A stretch of 64,000 nucleotides of DNA, taken from positions 101,335 to 165,334 of the forward strand of contig NZ_JAGGJA010000010.1 in NCBI RefSeq assembly GCF_026229185.1, written 5' to 3'. Of the stretch, positions 42,691-52,359 are shown in pieces. Each line of letters opens with the position of its first letter. Positions within the stretch are counted from its first letter, which is position 1. Below the pieces are notes generated by a model. It was not told the DNA's origin and did not search any database. It saw only the letters and a program-made list of their open reading frames with translations. Both the position numbers and the translations under genes were made by a program. Origin of the DNA: Fodinibius salsisoli. Its GTDB lineage: Bacteria > Bacteroidota > Rhodothermia > Balneolales > Balneolaceae.

Positions 42691-43551
42691 CTAGTTCTGG
42701 TAGCTTTTTTCATCTTCTGAGACCAAGTAAATGCCATCATCCTCAATACGGATAATGTCTTCGCGGTAAAGACCTCCAATCGCTTTTTTGAAGGTTTTTT
42801 TACTCATCTCGAGCCTTTTACGAATTTTATTGGGATGACTTTTGTCGTGCAGATCCAGAAAGCCCTCATCAGTTTCTTTGAGGCGATGCAGGATACGGTC
42901 AGCTGCTCCTTCCACTTTGTCGTAGCCAATGGGTCTGAGTGTTACGTCGATTTTATTATCCGAACGAATCTGCTTGATATAACCAGTCGTTTTATCGCCA
43001 TGAGCGACATCAGAGAAAAATTCGTTATGGTAAATCAGCCCCCGGTGTTTTTCGTTGATAGCAACGTTATAACCGAGATCGGTTTTATCCAAAATCCAAA
43101 GATCGACCTTTTCCTCTTCTTCGACCGTAATAGTCTCATTATCCAGAAAACGGTCAATCTTCATACTGGCGACCAGGCGATCGGTTTCTTCGTCAAGATA
43201 TAAATAGACGAAATAACGTTGTCCCTCTTTAAGCTTTACAGTCTGCTCGCGGTGGGGTAGAAAAAGATCTTTATCCAGTCCCCAATCCAGAAAGGCACCA
43301 TAACGGTTAATGTCTTTCACTTCAAGGGAGGCCATATTATGCAGGGTTATTTTAGGATTCTGCATAGTGGCCGTGGTTCGTTCTTCACCATCTTTATAGA
43401 TAAAGACACGAGCATTTTCCCCTTTTTGCAGATCTCGATTGGCGAGCTTGGTGGGGAGTAATACCTCTTCGCCTTGGTCTTCCTTAAGAATATAACCATG
43501 CACAATTTGTCGATCTACACTAAGTGTATGAAAAGTTCCCAAGGTAAGCAT
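42691..43551 (-). CDS. cvfB: S1-like RNA-binding protein CvfB
   Basis: A 286-aa protein of the CvfB/YitL family. It carries tandem S1-like OB folds (GYILKEDQGEEVLLPTKLAN, LEVKDINRYGAFLDWGLDKD, LFLPHREQ, a further YNVAINEKHRGLIYHNEFF) and a C-terminal winged helix with KTFKKAIGGLYREDIIRI. Staphylococcal CvfB affects virulence gene expression and binds RNA; in this group it is a general conserved factor. Convergent with the PHP gene across the MITE-like element. Confidence 0.92.
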   Translation of the reverse strand: MLTLGTFHTLSVDRQIVHGYILKEDQGEEVLLPTKLANRDLQKGENARVFIYKDGEERTTATMQNPKITLHNMASLEVKDINRYGAFLDWGLDKDLFLPHREQTVKLKEGQRYFVYLYLDEETDRLVASMKIDRFLDNETITVEEEEKVDLWILDKTDLGYNVAINEKHRGLIYHNEFFSDVAHGDKTTGYIKQIRSDNKIDVTLRPIGYDKVEGAADRILHRLKETDEGFLDLHDKSHPNKIRKRLEMSKKTFKKAIGGLYREDIIRIEDDGIYLVSEDEKSYQN

Positions 43552-43576
43552 AAAAGTAAAAGTCTGTTCTGGTCGG

Positions 43577-43915
43577 CTAAATTGACTGTGAAATGAAGAG
43601 GATAGTCACCAATAAAACGGTTTCTTCTTTAGCATGGAATGCATAGGGCTCACCTCCTTTAAGGTAGAACCAATCATCTTCAGAAAGTTCAATGGCATCG
43701 TCCCCAACGTGGAAGATAACATTTCCTTTCAAACATTGCACCGATATTTCACCTTCCACACTGTGTTCCATTACGTCTCTGCCGCGCGGAAGCACCATTC
43801 TGATAACTTCCATATCTTCCGTTTTTACCAGCGCAAAGGTAGAATGTTCGGACATCCCGTCCTTTAAGGTCTTCAAATTGATAATTTCACCGGATTCTAC
43901 ATGTCCCTTACTCAT
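43577..43915 (-). CDS. small cupin-fold protein
   Basis: A 112-aa single-domain cupin. I start it at the ATG at 43915 because GAGGGGAG lies six bases before it; the longer open frame upstream looks non-coding. The sequence runs EVIRMVLPRGRDVMEHSVEG, EISVQCLKGNVIFHVGDDAI, ELSEDDWFYLKGGEPYAFHA. The usual metal-ligand pattern is incomplete: the first His-x-His pair is absent (a single His in EHSVEGE), so catalysis is doubtful. It resembles small stress or phosphorylation-related cupins of unknown role. It is 25 bases upstream of the cvfB stop side neighbour and transcribed with it in the same direction. Confidence 0.78.
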   Translation of the reverse strand: MSKGHVESGEIINLKTLKDGMSEHSTFALVKTEDMEVIRMVLPRGRDVMEHSVEGEISVQCLKGNVIFHVGDDAIELSEDDWFYLKGGEPYAFHAKEETVLLVTILFISQSI

Positions 43916-44146
43916 AATTTCTCCCCTCATTTTAGAAGTTAACTGATAAATCTGTTTGTAAAGTAAGGTAATATTTTGAGAGAAAATAAATTTCAACAGG
44001 TTTTGGAAAATATAAGTGCCAGCAATAGGGGAAGAGGAATTAATAGATATTGTCAAACTTGGATATACAGGAGATATTACTCCTGTTATACAAGCTTATT
44101 ACATTTGGTCAAAAAGAGAACACAGAGAAGATTTGTATAATTTACA

Positions 44147-46642
44147 CTACAGCGTAATGCCTATGGTAAGATAAAAGCTTCGGGCGGTTGAGGGGATGAT
44201 ACCAGGGCCGGGATAGCCTGTTGCCCGGCGGGTAAAATAATGGTTGTTCGTGAGGTTATTAATACCTGATTCTAGGTGGAATCGGTTTATGCTGTATTGA
44301 ACAGAGAAATCCACCACGTAATAAGCGGGGATGATGCCCTCGATGGCAGAAGGCGTTCGTCGAGCATTCGAAGCATCCGAATATTGTTCACTTACATAGG
44401 AAAATTGGTAAGAGGCTTTGAAGTTTTTTTGAGCAAAAGTAAGTCCAGTTTTCAAATTAAGCTTTGGTACAAGTTCAACCCTGTTCCCTTCAACGCCGTT
44501 TTCTTGTGATTTGCTATAGGTTCCGGTGGTAAGAGCAAGGTTCGAAAAGATAGAAAGTTGAGTATCTGTAGAAGAGTTTGTGAAGAATTGATATAGATCC
44601 AGTTCAGCAAAAGATTCAAACCCATAAATCTTAGCATCAGCTATATTAGTACGATAACGTACGGTTCGATCTACAAGATTATTAAAATTAGGATTAGGTT
44701 CGGTTTTGAGAATGGTACCTATACGGTCTTCATAAGAAAGGTGAAACAGGCTAATATCATAGTTCAATAGTTGGGATTGCTGCCCACGGATACCGAAATC
44801 AGCATTGTACCCGTGCTCGTCACTGATATTAGGATCTACTTTAAGGCTCCCCACATCTACCCGAATATCATTGAAATTAATGGCCCGATAGTTCTGCGAA
44901 TAGTTGGCATAGATTTCAAACTGATTGCTTTCCTTATAACTCACACCTAATCCATAAAATAAAAAGGATCTATCTTTCTGACGTTCTTCCTGAATTCGGT
45001 CATCCACGAGAACGTTGCCTGCCAGATCTTTTACAATATTTCGATAATAGCCTTGGGCTTCGGTGTTGATATGCTCAAATCTAATTCCCGGTGTGATACT
45101 CAATTTTGGGGTAATATTAAAAATATTTTCTATAAAGACAGATTGATTGCTACTGGGAAGATCGAAGTTTGAACCTTCGAGGTTATCAGGATTTAGGTAG
45201 TTGAAATCTGGCCCAGAACCATCATTGCCATCGCCCTGACGACGATGGGTGAAGCCATTATAAAGGCGAGTACCTATCAAGAAAACAGAAATATTATCAA
45301 GAAAAGGGTAGCGGTGGATGAGTCGTGTTTCATTCCCCCAGTTGTTATAGTCATCTTTAAGAAGGTCCCGGTTCCCTCCAAAGTCTGCCCGGTCAATACG
45401 GCCTAAATTACCAAGGGCCTCTCGGCGCGCTTTGAGGCCAAAAAACCGTGTATTAAGGCGGGTTTTACTGGAAAATTTATAGTCAGCAGTTAATGCAAAG
45501 AGGTTCCAGTTTACACGAAACCAATTTCGTTCTCGATTTGACTGACGTGGATTTTGATCAAATTCCGTATCTGTGAGCCCTCCGGGCTGCTGTGCCAGAT
45601 ACTGCATGTGCGTATACTCCGGACTGATGGAAAGTTTGGGCGTTACTTGATATTGAACTGAACCATAAGCTGCATGTTGATCAAGATCGGAATTAGGCCG
45701 CCATCCGTTGCTTTGCTTATACTGGTAGAATCCATAGTACCGAACCTTTCCTTTTTTGCCGCCAATGCTATTGAATGAGCTGAAGAGCCCGAAAGAACCG
45801 ACTGTCTGCTCAGAGTTAAATTCAAACGGTCTGCTACGTGGACCTTTTTTGAACACGAAGTTTAAAAGCCCGCCAAACTGGGTACCATATTGCAGAGAGG
45901 CAGCCCCCCGGATGATTTTAATCCTTTCTATGGCTTGCGTAGGAGGGGTGTAATAGCTTTCGGGATATCCTAAAGCATCGGCCGCAATATCATATCCATT
46001 TTGGCGGGTATTAAAGTTAGAGCTGCGGTTGGGGCTAAGTCCACGGCCTCCAATACCGAGTTGAACACCAGCAGCATCACTTTCCCAAATATTTAGGCCC
46101 GGCACTTTTGAATAGACCTGTCGGCTGTTGTTTGTAGCCAAATTGGCTGTAAGGTCATCAACCAAAACGACTTCATTCTTTTTAGCATCGTTGATGGTAA
46201 CCCCTTCTACGGCATTTAACCGAGTAACTCCAAAGGTTTGTTCTCCAGAGGCGTTTACGGTGATTTCCTCCAGTTCCTCAGCCAGAATTGTCAGTTTGAA
46301 ATTTAGCCGCACATCTTGATTTTCAACTTGTACGGTTCGTGAAGTGATCTTTTTACCGGTATAAAAAGCTGTTATAGTATAAGAGCCCGGCTTTATATCC
46401 TGAATTTTATAAGTACCCTGACTATCAGTAAAGGTAGTTTTGGTAGCATTAGTAGTAAACTGTTTCTCTTTGTAAGAGGAAGAATCATCACGGCCCGGCG
46501 CGAGGAAGATACGGGCTTGTTTAATGGCGTTTTCCTTCTCGCCGGTAACCTGACCTGTTATTTGATAGGTCTGAGCGTGGGATAGCTGCATAGATCCGGC
46601 GATCATTAAAAACAGGGTGATTGTAGTGGCAATAAATCTCAT
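44147..46642 (-). CDS. TonB-dependent outer-membrane receptor (FecA-like)
   Basis: About 831 aa. I place the start at 46642 because it opens the signal peptide (RFIATTITLFLMIAGSMQLS) and lies two bases after the upstream stop; an ATG at 46663 is also possible. A carboxypeptidase-regulatory-like domain follows (YQITGQVTGEKENAIKQARI). The plug starts near VVLVDDLTANLATNNSRQVY and has IGGRGLSPNRS. The beta-barrel ends FYLTIGITL. The plug resembles ferric-dicitrate and other siderophore receptors. It is the last gene of an operon with DUF4856, imelysin and HTTM proteins, so it probably imports an iron chelate. Confidence 0.93.
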   Translation of the reverse strand: MRFIATTITLFLMIAGSMQLSHAQTYQITGQVTGEKENAIKQARIFLAPGRDDSSSYKEKQFTTNATKTTFTDSQGTYKIQDIKPGSYTITAFYTGKKITSRTVQVENQDVRLNFKLTILAEELEEITVNASGEQTFGVTRLNAVEGVTINDAKKNEVVLVDDLTANLATNNSRQVYSKVPGLNIWESDAAGVQLGIGGRGLSPNRSSNFNTRQNGYDIAADALGYPESYYTPPTQAIERIKIIRGAASLQYGTQFGGLLNFVFKKGPRSRPFEFNSEQTVGSFGLFSSFNSIGGKKGKVRYYGFYQYKQSNGWRPNSDLDQHAAYGSVQYQVTPKLSISPEYTHMQYLAQQPGGLTDTEFDQNPRQSNRERNWFRVNWNLFALTADYKFSSKTRLNTRFFGLKARREALGNLGRIDRADFGGNRDLLKDDYNNWGNETRLIHRYPFLDNISVFLIGTRLYNGFTHRRQGDGNDGSGPDFNYLNPDNLEGSNFDLPSSNQSVFIENIFNITPKLSITPGIRFEHINTEAQGYYRNIVKDLAGNVLVDDRIQEERQKDRSFLFYGLGVSYKESNQFEIYANYSQNYRAINFNDIRVDVGSLKVDPNISDEHGYNADFGIRGQQSQLLNYDISLFHLSYEDRIGTILKTEPNPNFNNLVDRTVRYRTNIADAKIYGFESFAELDLYQFFTNSSTDTQLSIFSNLALTTGTYSKSQENGVEGNRVELVPKLNLKTGLTFAQKNFKASYQFSYVSEQYSDASNARRTPSAIEGIIPAYYVVDFSVQYSINRFHLESGINNLTNNHYFTRRATGYPGPGIIPSTARSFYLTIGITL

Positions 46643-46644
46643 CA

Positions 46645-48030
46645 CTAATTTCTTGTGGACCAATTTTCTTGATTATCGTTGAATGGATTTAACCAATATT
46701 TAGGAGTAAATCCGCGTTTAACTTTGGTCAGATCTACAGATGGATCTACCAGTAGTTTGTTTTTGTGATTATTAAGTGTAACGTGGGCTTTAACTCGAAT
46801 TTCTGGATCTTTAATGCCTTTATCCTGGTAATAATTCTCAAGGTAATGAGCGAATTGTAAGATCATATCCGGTTGAGTAGCCATCATTTTTTCTTGGTTG
46901 GGGGTAAGAAAGTCATAATTAGCTGCTTCCCAACGTCGGTCAGTTTCCGGGTTATACACTTCGTAAATGGTATGTCCTGCCTTTTCCATGAGCATAACCC
47001 GCCATGAAAATCGATAGCCCTGTTCGGTCCAGAAGAGGTGCCCCGGGTAAAGTAGAAATCGGAATGGGATCAGCACCTGCAGTATAAAATGGATCACCAG
47101 AACGGTAGCCAGTACTTTTTTTGTAAGCCTGCTTGGCTGGTACGCAAAGGTAGAATATTCATTGGATACCTGTTTGGACCTTCTTGCAACAAAATGCCAT
47201 CCCTTTTTGGCCCAATCAATAAGTCGCTGATGAAATTCTGCTGAAAAATAGATGAGCGTACACAAAATCATAATAAAGGGAAACATTCCGATTTGGAATA
47301 GGAAATAGGTCATCAGATGAAAGGCAATGACAGCAATATAAGCCAGCCAACGCGTGGGCTTGTAGAGTAAGAAAAAGACGATGGTTAGATCGTAAAAGGC
47401 GCCTGCCCAGCTAAACAGGAAGGCGGACCATTCATATTCAAACAGCCATCCAATAAGAGGCAGGTGGGACTGTGCAGGCAGCCAAATTTTAAGGGGCAGG
47501 GCATGTAGCATCCAATCAGGATTTAGTTTAGCCAGCCCGGCAAAGAAGTAAACTAAACCCAGTTGAAGCTTAAATATGTTGATAGTCCATGCCGGGACCT
47601 TTTGGAGTCGGAGGGAGGGATTACGGACGACATCCAGCGAAAAGTTACGATGGGCAGGGACGAGCATCAGGAGAAAGCTTATGATGCTTACGAAATAGTA
47701 ATGGTTGAGATAATTTGTTTTGTCAATCAGTTCCACATAAGTGAAACAAAGGAAAAAGAGGACTGAAAATAGCCGGTATCGATAGCCCAGCATCATGCAG
47801 AGGGCAGAGAGCCCGATAACGAAAAACAGGGTATACATACCCCACTCGCCCAAAGGTTGTACCCAGTCGAATCCGTAATAAGTAAAAAAGAAGTCCGGTT
47901 TTATGTATAGTTCATATATCCAGCCTCTAAAGGCAAACCGGATGGTACTCACGAGCATGATAAATCCAAAGAGCACCCGGAATACAACCAGCGGAGCAAT
48001 GGATATATGGGAAGAAATGTACTTTTGCAT
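46645..48030 (-). CDS. HTTM-domain membrane protein
   Basis: A 461-aa polytopic protein. It has SIAPLVVFRVLFGFIMLVST, LGYRYRLFSVLFFLCFTYVE, LIDKTNYLNHYYFVSIISFL, then LQLGLVYFFAGLAKLNPDWM, HLMTYFLFQIGMFPFIM and the periplasmic C-terminal EQGYRFSWRVMLMEKAGH. These are typical of HTTM proteins related to vitamin K-dependent gamma-carboxylase. In Bacteroidetes such genes are recurrently linked to imelysin and TonB genes in iron-limited operons, although the biochemical role is not known. It is 20 bases after the imelysin gene and touches the receptor gene. Confidence 0.9.
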   Translation of the reverse strand: MQKYISSHISIAPLVVFRVLFGFIMLVSTIRFAFRGWIYELYIKPDFFFTYYGFDWVQPLGEWGMYTLFFVIGLSALCMMLGYRYRLFSVLFFLCFTYVELIDKTNYLNHYYFVSIISFLLMLVPAHRNFSLDVVRNPSLRLQKVPAWTINIFKLQLGLVYFFAGLAKLNPDWMLHALPLKIWLPAQSHLPLIGWLFEYEWSAFLFSWAGAFYDLTIVFFLLYKPTRWLAYIAVIAFHLMTYFLFQIGMFPFIMILCTLIYFSAEFHQRLIDWAKKGWHFVARRSKQVSNEYSTFAYQPSRLTKKVLATVLVIHFILQVLIPFRFLLYPGHLFWTEQGYRFSWRVMLMEKAGHTIYEVYNPETDRRWEAANYDFLTPNQEKMMATQPDMILQFAHYLENYYQDKGIKDPEIRVKAHVTLNNHKNKLLVDPSVDLTKVKRGFTPKYWLNPFNDNQENWSTRN

Positions 48031-48050
48031 GGTGAGTGAAAGTAATCGGC

Positions 48051-49169
48051 TTAATCTCCGTCATTATCCTGGTAAGTAATAGTAACACCCAGTCGAGAAG
48101 TCATATCAGCTTTTATTAGTGTAAGAACCTGTTGTAACTCCTGGAAGGCCGTCAATACGGGATCGTTGTTACTTTCTATCTGTGTAGACAGTGGATCTTG
48201 CAGTGTTTCCAGAGCGCTTTTGGCTTGATCAAGCTCGGTAATAATATCATCCGATAACTCTTCATGGCCCAAGGCATCCAAATTTTCCTCCAACCCAGTA
48301 CCGGAGCTTCCATCATAACCGGCACCTGTAAATAAACGCTTCGTTGCCTCCAGGTTTGCCAATGCTAACTCAACAGAATATCCACCATAATAGGCTTCGG
48401 TAGCTGTCGGACGAGGTACGCCTGCACTACGCACACCAGCGGGAATACCCACTTTGCCATCTCTTAAAAACCGCTCATAATGCCGGACCATCGCATTTAC
48501 CAACATGCCCAGAGAACTTCCGGTATCAGTGCCTGCGTTTTCAGCATTGAGAAAGTTTTGGCCTTCATTTTCTTCCCAAGCCGAAACGACTTCTGAAGTT
48601 TTGTTAGCTATAAAAGAAAGATTATCCTGTAGGTACTTTAATCTCTTCTGTGCGTCTTCTGCCTCTGTATAGGCGGCGAGTATTTGTTGGTTCGTTTCAT
48701 CCTGACCATGTAGCAGATAACCAAGCGTTGGAAATCCTGCGGCTGCCTGATTGCTTATGGACCCTAATGTATAGTCACCAGCATCTATATTATCTTCAAT
48801 TTGATCGGTATCTGCAGGAAAGGTATTTGCAGATGTTCTCAATAATACCGTTTTGGCGGTGCCAAACTGGAATAAGCTAACGTGCTGCCAAGCCAATCGT
48901 GTATTTTTCAGCTGATCTTGTAAGTCAGTAAGTGTTTCTTCCGTAGCATTTTCTGCAAAATTATCTCCTGCTTCTTTAAGGCTGGTTACTTCTGTCCGGA
49001 AGGCCTGATAAGAAGGGAGGATAATATTATTAGCCGTCTGTTCTAACATATCTGAACGGACGGTAGAAGAATTGTTATCTGTATCAGAATCTGTACCTCC
49101 ACAGGAGGAAAATAACAAAACTGAACTGATCAATAGGGCGGAAAAGGTGAACCGTTCAAAAAAGGTCAT
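48051..49169 (-). CDS. imelysin-family lipoprotein
   Basis: A 372-aa exported protein with a lipoprotein signal (ALLISSVLLFSSCGGTDSD). It contains the imelysin repeat-like helices ANNIILPSYQAFRTEVTSLK, RLAWQHVSLFQFGTAKT and the GYLLHGQDE region, which corresponds to the conserved GxHxxE of the family. Imelysins (IrpA-like) are iron-regulated periplasmic or surface proteins in iron uptake. It lies between the DUF4856 and HTTM genes with short spacers. Confidence 0.92.
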   Translation of the reverse strand: MTFFERFTFSALLISSVLLFSSCGGTDSDTDNNSSTVRSDMLEQTANNIILPSYQAFRTEVTSLKEAGDNFAENATEETLTDLQDQLKNTRLAWQHVSLFQFGTAKTVLLRTSANTFPADTDQIEDNIDAGDYTLGSISNQAAAGFPTLGYLLHGQDETNQQILAAYTEAEDAQKRLKYLQDNLSFIANKTSEVVSAWEENEGQNFLNAENAGTDTGSSLGMLVNAMVRHYERFLRDGKVGIPAGVRSAGVPRPTATEAYYGGYSVELALANLEATKRLFTGAGYDGSSGTGLEENLDALGHEELSDDIITELDQAKSALETLQDPLSTQIESNNDPVLTAFQELQQVLTLIKADMTSRLGVTITYQDNDGD

Positions 49170-49233
49170 AGTTATAGATTGTTTTATGGAAACTTTGCCG
49201 GGCTGAGGCCCGGCAAAGCTTTAATAGATTTAT

Positions 49234-50388
49234 TTATAAGTTGTCTTGGACGGATTCTAAAGATGGGTAGGTTTCTACCAGGGTTGCTTTCACAGTGTTG
49301 AGATTTTCGGAGGTAACATCCCAGAAGTTACCGTTAGCCCCGAACTGTTTAAGTTGGTCAACTTCCTCAACAGAAAGCTTTCGCTGAGGGCTGTATTTGA
49401 GCGCATTAAGAAATCCCCATGCTTCTGATATGTGGTGAAAGGCTTCTCCCTGTTCACCATTATTGAGGTCTGATAAGGTGCTGTTGATATAATGAATGGT
49501 AACGGCAGCAGCGACCAGTTCCAGGTTTTCATAAAGAATATCAACCTGAGCATTCAAAGCTTCCTGGTCATCATTTACGATAGCTGTGCGACCTTTAATA
49601 AAGGCATCCATAATTACTTTGTTAGTACCCAGGTGCTCATCAACGGAGTTGGAGTAGTGGCTCCAAAAACGTCCGTCGTCTTCTTTATTCCATGGAGAAG
49701 TGAAATCCAAGGGAGGATCCCAATATCCGAAAGCTTCATCGAAATGATGTTCTTTGGACGTATAGTTTTTTCCTTCTTCAACTTCTACATTATCTACACT
49801 GGGTCCGATACGGTCATCTGTGAGATAAACATTAAAGATCTGGTTGTAAAAGGTTGCTCCCATCAAACCTTTGGCCACAATTTGACTAAACTCGCGTCCA
49901 TTGGCATCTACTAATATGGGATCTCCGTCGGCGCGGTCAATCAATCCTGCAACTCCATTTGTGGCAGGAACTCCCAGACTTCCATTTTCACTGGCGTCGG
50001 CAGCGTCTGCAAAAATGTTTTGGAACAACCCATTATCAACATCAGGTTGAAACGTTTTGTTCTTAATTTGACGATCTGAGGTGAATGAGAAATTACCCCC
50101 ACCGTCCCCGTCTGTATTTTCATACATATCGATCAGTGCTTGCTCTGAAAGGGTGGAGCTACCATTAGCAGTTTCGATGTAAGCTTTTATTTCTTCAACC
50201 ATGTCAAGCCGATCGGTCTGACCGGGATAAGCTACTGAAGAGGATCCGTTGCGGGTAAACTCATATGTTTCAGGAGCTTCTATTAGATTATCATTGCTTT
50301 CACTGACATCACATGCGGTGAAGAGCACGAGTGTCAAAACGGCCATAAGACCATAAAGTATTGTGGTTTTCCCTTTTTTAATCTTCAT
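49234..50388 (-). CDS. DUF4856 lipoprotein
   Basis: A 384-aa protein with signal LMAVLTLVLFTACDVSES (lipobox Cys at about residue 26). Conserved DUF4856 pieces: TYEFTRNGSSSVAYPGQTDR, ETANGSSTLSEQALIDMYEN, GYWDPPLDFTSPW, HEAWGFL-like HHISEAWGFLNALKYSPQRK. It is mostly helical and similar in layout to imelysins, and is usually encoded next to them. First gene of the iron-type operon; a Fur-like palindrome lies 40-50 bases upstream of its start. Confidence 0.88.
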   Translation of the reverse strand: MKIKKGKTTILYGLMAVLTLVLFTACDVSESNDNLIEAPETYEFTRNGSSSVAYPGQTDRLDMVEEIKAYIETANGSSTLSEQALIDMYENTDGDGGGNFSFTSDRQIKNKTFQPDVDNGLFQNIFADAADASENGSLGVPATNGVAGLIDRADGDPILVDANGREFSQIVAKGLMGATFYNQIFNVYLTDDRIGPSVDNVEVEEGKNYTSKEHHFDEAFGYWDPPLDFTSPWNKEDDGRFWSHYSNSVDEHLGTNKVIMDAFIKGRTAIVNDDQEALNAQVDILYENLELVAAAVTIHYINSTLSDLNNGEQGEAFHHISEAWGFLNALKYSPQRKLSVEEVDQLKQFGANGNFWDVTSENLNTVKATLVETYPSLESVQDNL

Positions 50389-50428
50389 AGTGGTTGTTAA
50401 ATATTATAATTAAGAATTCACTGGCAAG

Positions 50429-50441
50429 TATAATGATTATA
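50429..50441 (-). promoter_or_regulatory. Fur-like palindromic operator upstream of the iron operon
   Basis: TATAATGATTATA is a perfect 13-base palindrome around a central G and fits the 6-1-6 core of Fur boxes (ATAATxATTAT). It lies 41 bases upstream of the DUF4856 start, in the intergenic region shared with the divergent rlpA-like gene. Regulation by iron is inferred from this and from the operon content. Confidence 0.5.
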
Positions 50442-50580
50442 TAGACTAATTATAAATAATTTACCAATGCTATTTTGCTTTGCATATCCAACTAAGGCGA
50501 GAATGGGGAAATTAGGTTTTTTGGGGGAGGAGATATATCTTTGCAGCTAGAAGTTTTGAATAGATATAATCAGCCATTCA

Positions 50581-51369
50581 GTGTTGAAAAAATATAATCA
50601 GGTATTTCTCATCTTCAGTCTATACTTGGTATCAGTCTCATGCCAAAGTTTTTACCCGCTGGGTCAAGGGGATACAGATCAGACTCTTCCAGCTGAAAAG
50701 AAGTTATTGCCTTTTAAAGCTCCACAGGGAGGAATGCTGCCACCTTTGCGGCCCCAATCGCTGTTTGAACCCAAGGAGTTTATTTTAACATATAGCAGGA
50801 TTGCAGAGGTGAAAACTCCACTTTCTGAGGGTAAAGCGAGTTGGTATGGACCTAATTTCCATGGAAGGATAACAGCCAGTGGTGAACATTTTAATATGCG
50901 CGATCTAACGGCGGCACATCCCACCTTGCCCTTTAATACCTTAGTATGGGTAGAGAATAAACAGAATGGAAGGGCCGTTTTAGTTCGTATTAATGACCGG
51001 GGGCCGTATGCGGGCGATCGTATCATAGATCTTTCTAAAAGCGCAGCCCAAAGGTTGGGGATGGTTGGGCATGGTGTCTCTAATGTTCAGTTATTTATTG
51101 TAAAAAAAGATAGCGAACAGCAACATACTGCTTCCGATAGTTGGCCATTTTATACTGTGCAATTAGGCCTATTTAAAAAGGGGATGGCGGCCTTTAAATA
51201 TGCGGAAAAACTTGAAGGGAGCCGTGTAGAGATTTTAAATGAGCATAATCAAAAATATTACGGGGTGTTTTTCGGCCGTTATACTGACAGAAAGAAAGCA
51301 TTAAAGAAGAAAGAAGAATTAGCTCGGAAAGAGTTTACCGGTCTTGTCAGGCAGCTTGAAGCCGGCTAA
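50581..51369 (+). CDS. RlpA-type septal ring lytic transglycosylase with SPOR domain
   Basis: A 262-aa protein with a GTG start. The signal region FLIFSLYLVSVSCQSF ends in a lipobox Cys. A double-psi beta-barrel domain follows (GKASWYGPNFHGRITASGEH, DLTAAHPTLPFNTLVWVEN, RINDRGPYAGDRIIDLSKSA), with the RlpA catalytic-site Glu/Asp pattern. A C-terminal SPOR domain begins at FYTVQLGLFKKGMAAFKYAE. RlpA cleaves peptide-free glycan strands during septation, and the SPOR domain targets it there. Divergent from the iron operon. Confidence 0.92.
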   Translation: MLKKYNQVFLIFSLYLVSVSCQSFYPLGQGDTDQTLPAEKKLLPFKAPQGGMLPPLRPQSLFEPKEFILTYSRIAEVKTPLSEGKASWYGPNFHGRITASGEHFNMRDLTAAHPTLPFNTLVWVENKQNGRAVLVRINDRGPYAGDRIIDLSKSAAQRLGMVGHGVSNVQLFIVKKDSEQQHTASDSWPFYTVQLGLFKKGMAAFKYAEKLEGSRVEILNEHNQKYYGVFFGRYTDRKKALKKKEELARKEFTGLVRQLEAG

Positions 51370-51512
51370 TGGTTTAAGGTTCGCCTATGACCCTTAGGAG
51401 CGAAGAATCTTTGAAACATGAAATGAATGCGATGAATCGTAGTGTTCATGATCTGTTAGGTGCTTAACTAATGAGTATGTTTAAGTTATATTGTTGAATT
51501 AATAAGTGGTTT

Positions 51513-52337
51513 ATGATGTTTTCCTCACAGTATAAAGCAGCTGTCGTTCAGATGAACAGTCAAATTGAACTGGACGATAATCTTGAAAATGCTTATCAAT
51601 TTATTCGGCAAGCCGCTAAGAAGGGAGCAAAGGTGGTTGGGTTGCCAGAGAACTTTTCGTTTCTGGGTGGTCTTAAAATGCGGCAGAATAAGGCTGATGA
51701 AATAACAAAAAGAGTTCCTGATTTCTTAGCTGATACTGCCAAAGAGTTTGGGATTTATTTGATGGGCGGCAGCTACCCGGTGCCTGCTGCTGAGGGTAAA
51801 GTATTTAATCGATCAAGCCTGTATAATCCGGATGGGGAACTGTTAGTTGAGTATGATAAAATTCATCTGTTTGATGTATCGCTAAAAGATGATGAGTCTT
51901 ACCGGGAGTCGGATTATGTGGAGCCGGGTCAGCCGGAGCCGGCAATACATTCGGATGGTGTCATTGGCGGATGGGGACTTTCGGTCTGCTATGATCTGCG
52001 ATTTCCTGAATATTATAGAAAGCTTACAGAGGGAGGGGCTGATATCCTTTCCATTCCTTCAGCCTTTACTTATACGACCGGTAAAGTACATTGGGAAACA
52101 CTGTTAAAAGCCCGCGCCATTGAAAACACAAGTTATGTTTTTGCCCCGGCGCAGACAGGCCGGCATGGGGTGAAAAAGGATCGGAAAACGTGGGGACATG
52201 CTATGATCATTGATCCTTGGGGGGATATCCTGGGTGATGCCGGAACGGAACCGGGCATCGCCTGTGCAGAAATTGATCCCCATCGTCTTGAGGAAGTTCG
52301 CAGGGCGATTCCCTCCCTGAAGCATAGAAGATTATAG
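51513..52337 (+). CDS. carbon-nitrogen hydrolase (nitrilase superfamily, Nit1/omega-amidase-like)
   Basis: A 274-aa enzyme with the Glu-Lys-Cys triad: GLPENFSFLG (Glu), YDKIHLFDVSLKDDESYRES (Lys), GLSVCYDLRFPEYYRKL (Cys). The N-terminus KAAVVQMNSQIELDDNLENA and the end KARAIENTSYVFAPAQTGRH, GHAMIIDPWGDILGDAG are typical. The set matches Nit1-type deaminated-glutathione amidases and omega-amidases. The reaction is probably amide hydrolysis in metabolite repair, but the exact substrate is not fixed by sequence. Two adjacent ATGs (51513 and 51516) are equivalent. Confidence 0.92.
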   Translation: MMFSSQYKAAVVQMNSQIELDDNLENAYQFIRQAAKKGAKVVGLPENFSFLGGLKMRQNKADEITKRVPDFLADTAKEFGIYLMGGSYPVPAAEGKVFNRSSLYNPDGELLVEYDKIHLFDVSLKDDESYRESDYVEPGQPEPAIHSDGVIGGWGLSVCYDLRFPEYYRKLTEGGADILSIPSAFTYTTGKVHWETLLKARAIENTSYVFAPAQTGRHGVKKDRKTWGHAMIIDPWGDILGDAGTEPGIACAEIDPHRLEEVRRAIPSLKHRRL

Positions 52338-52359
52338 ACCGATATTCTTATGCACAACT

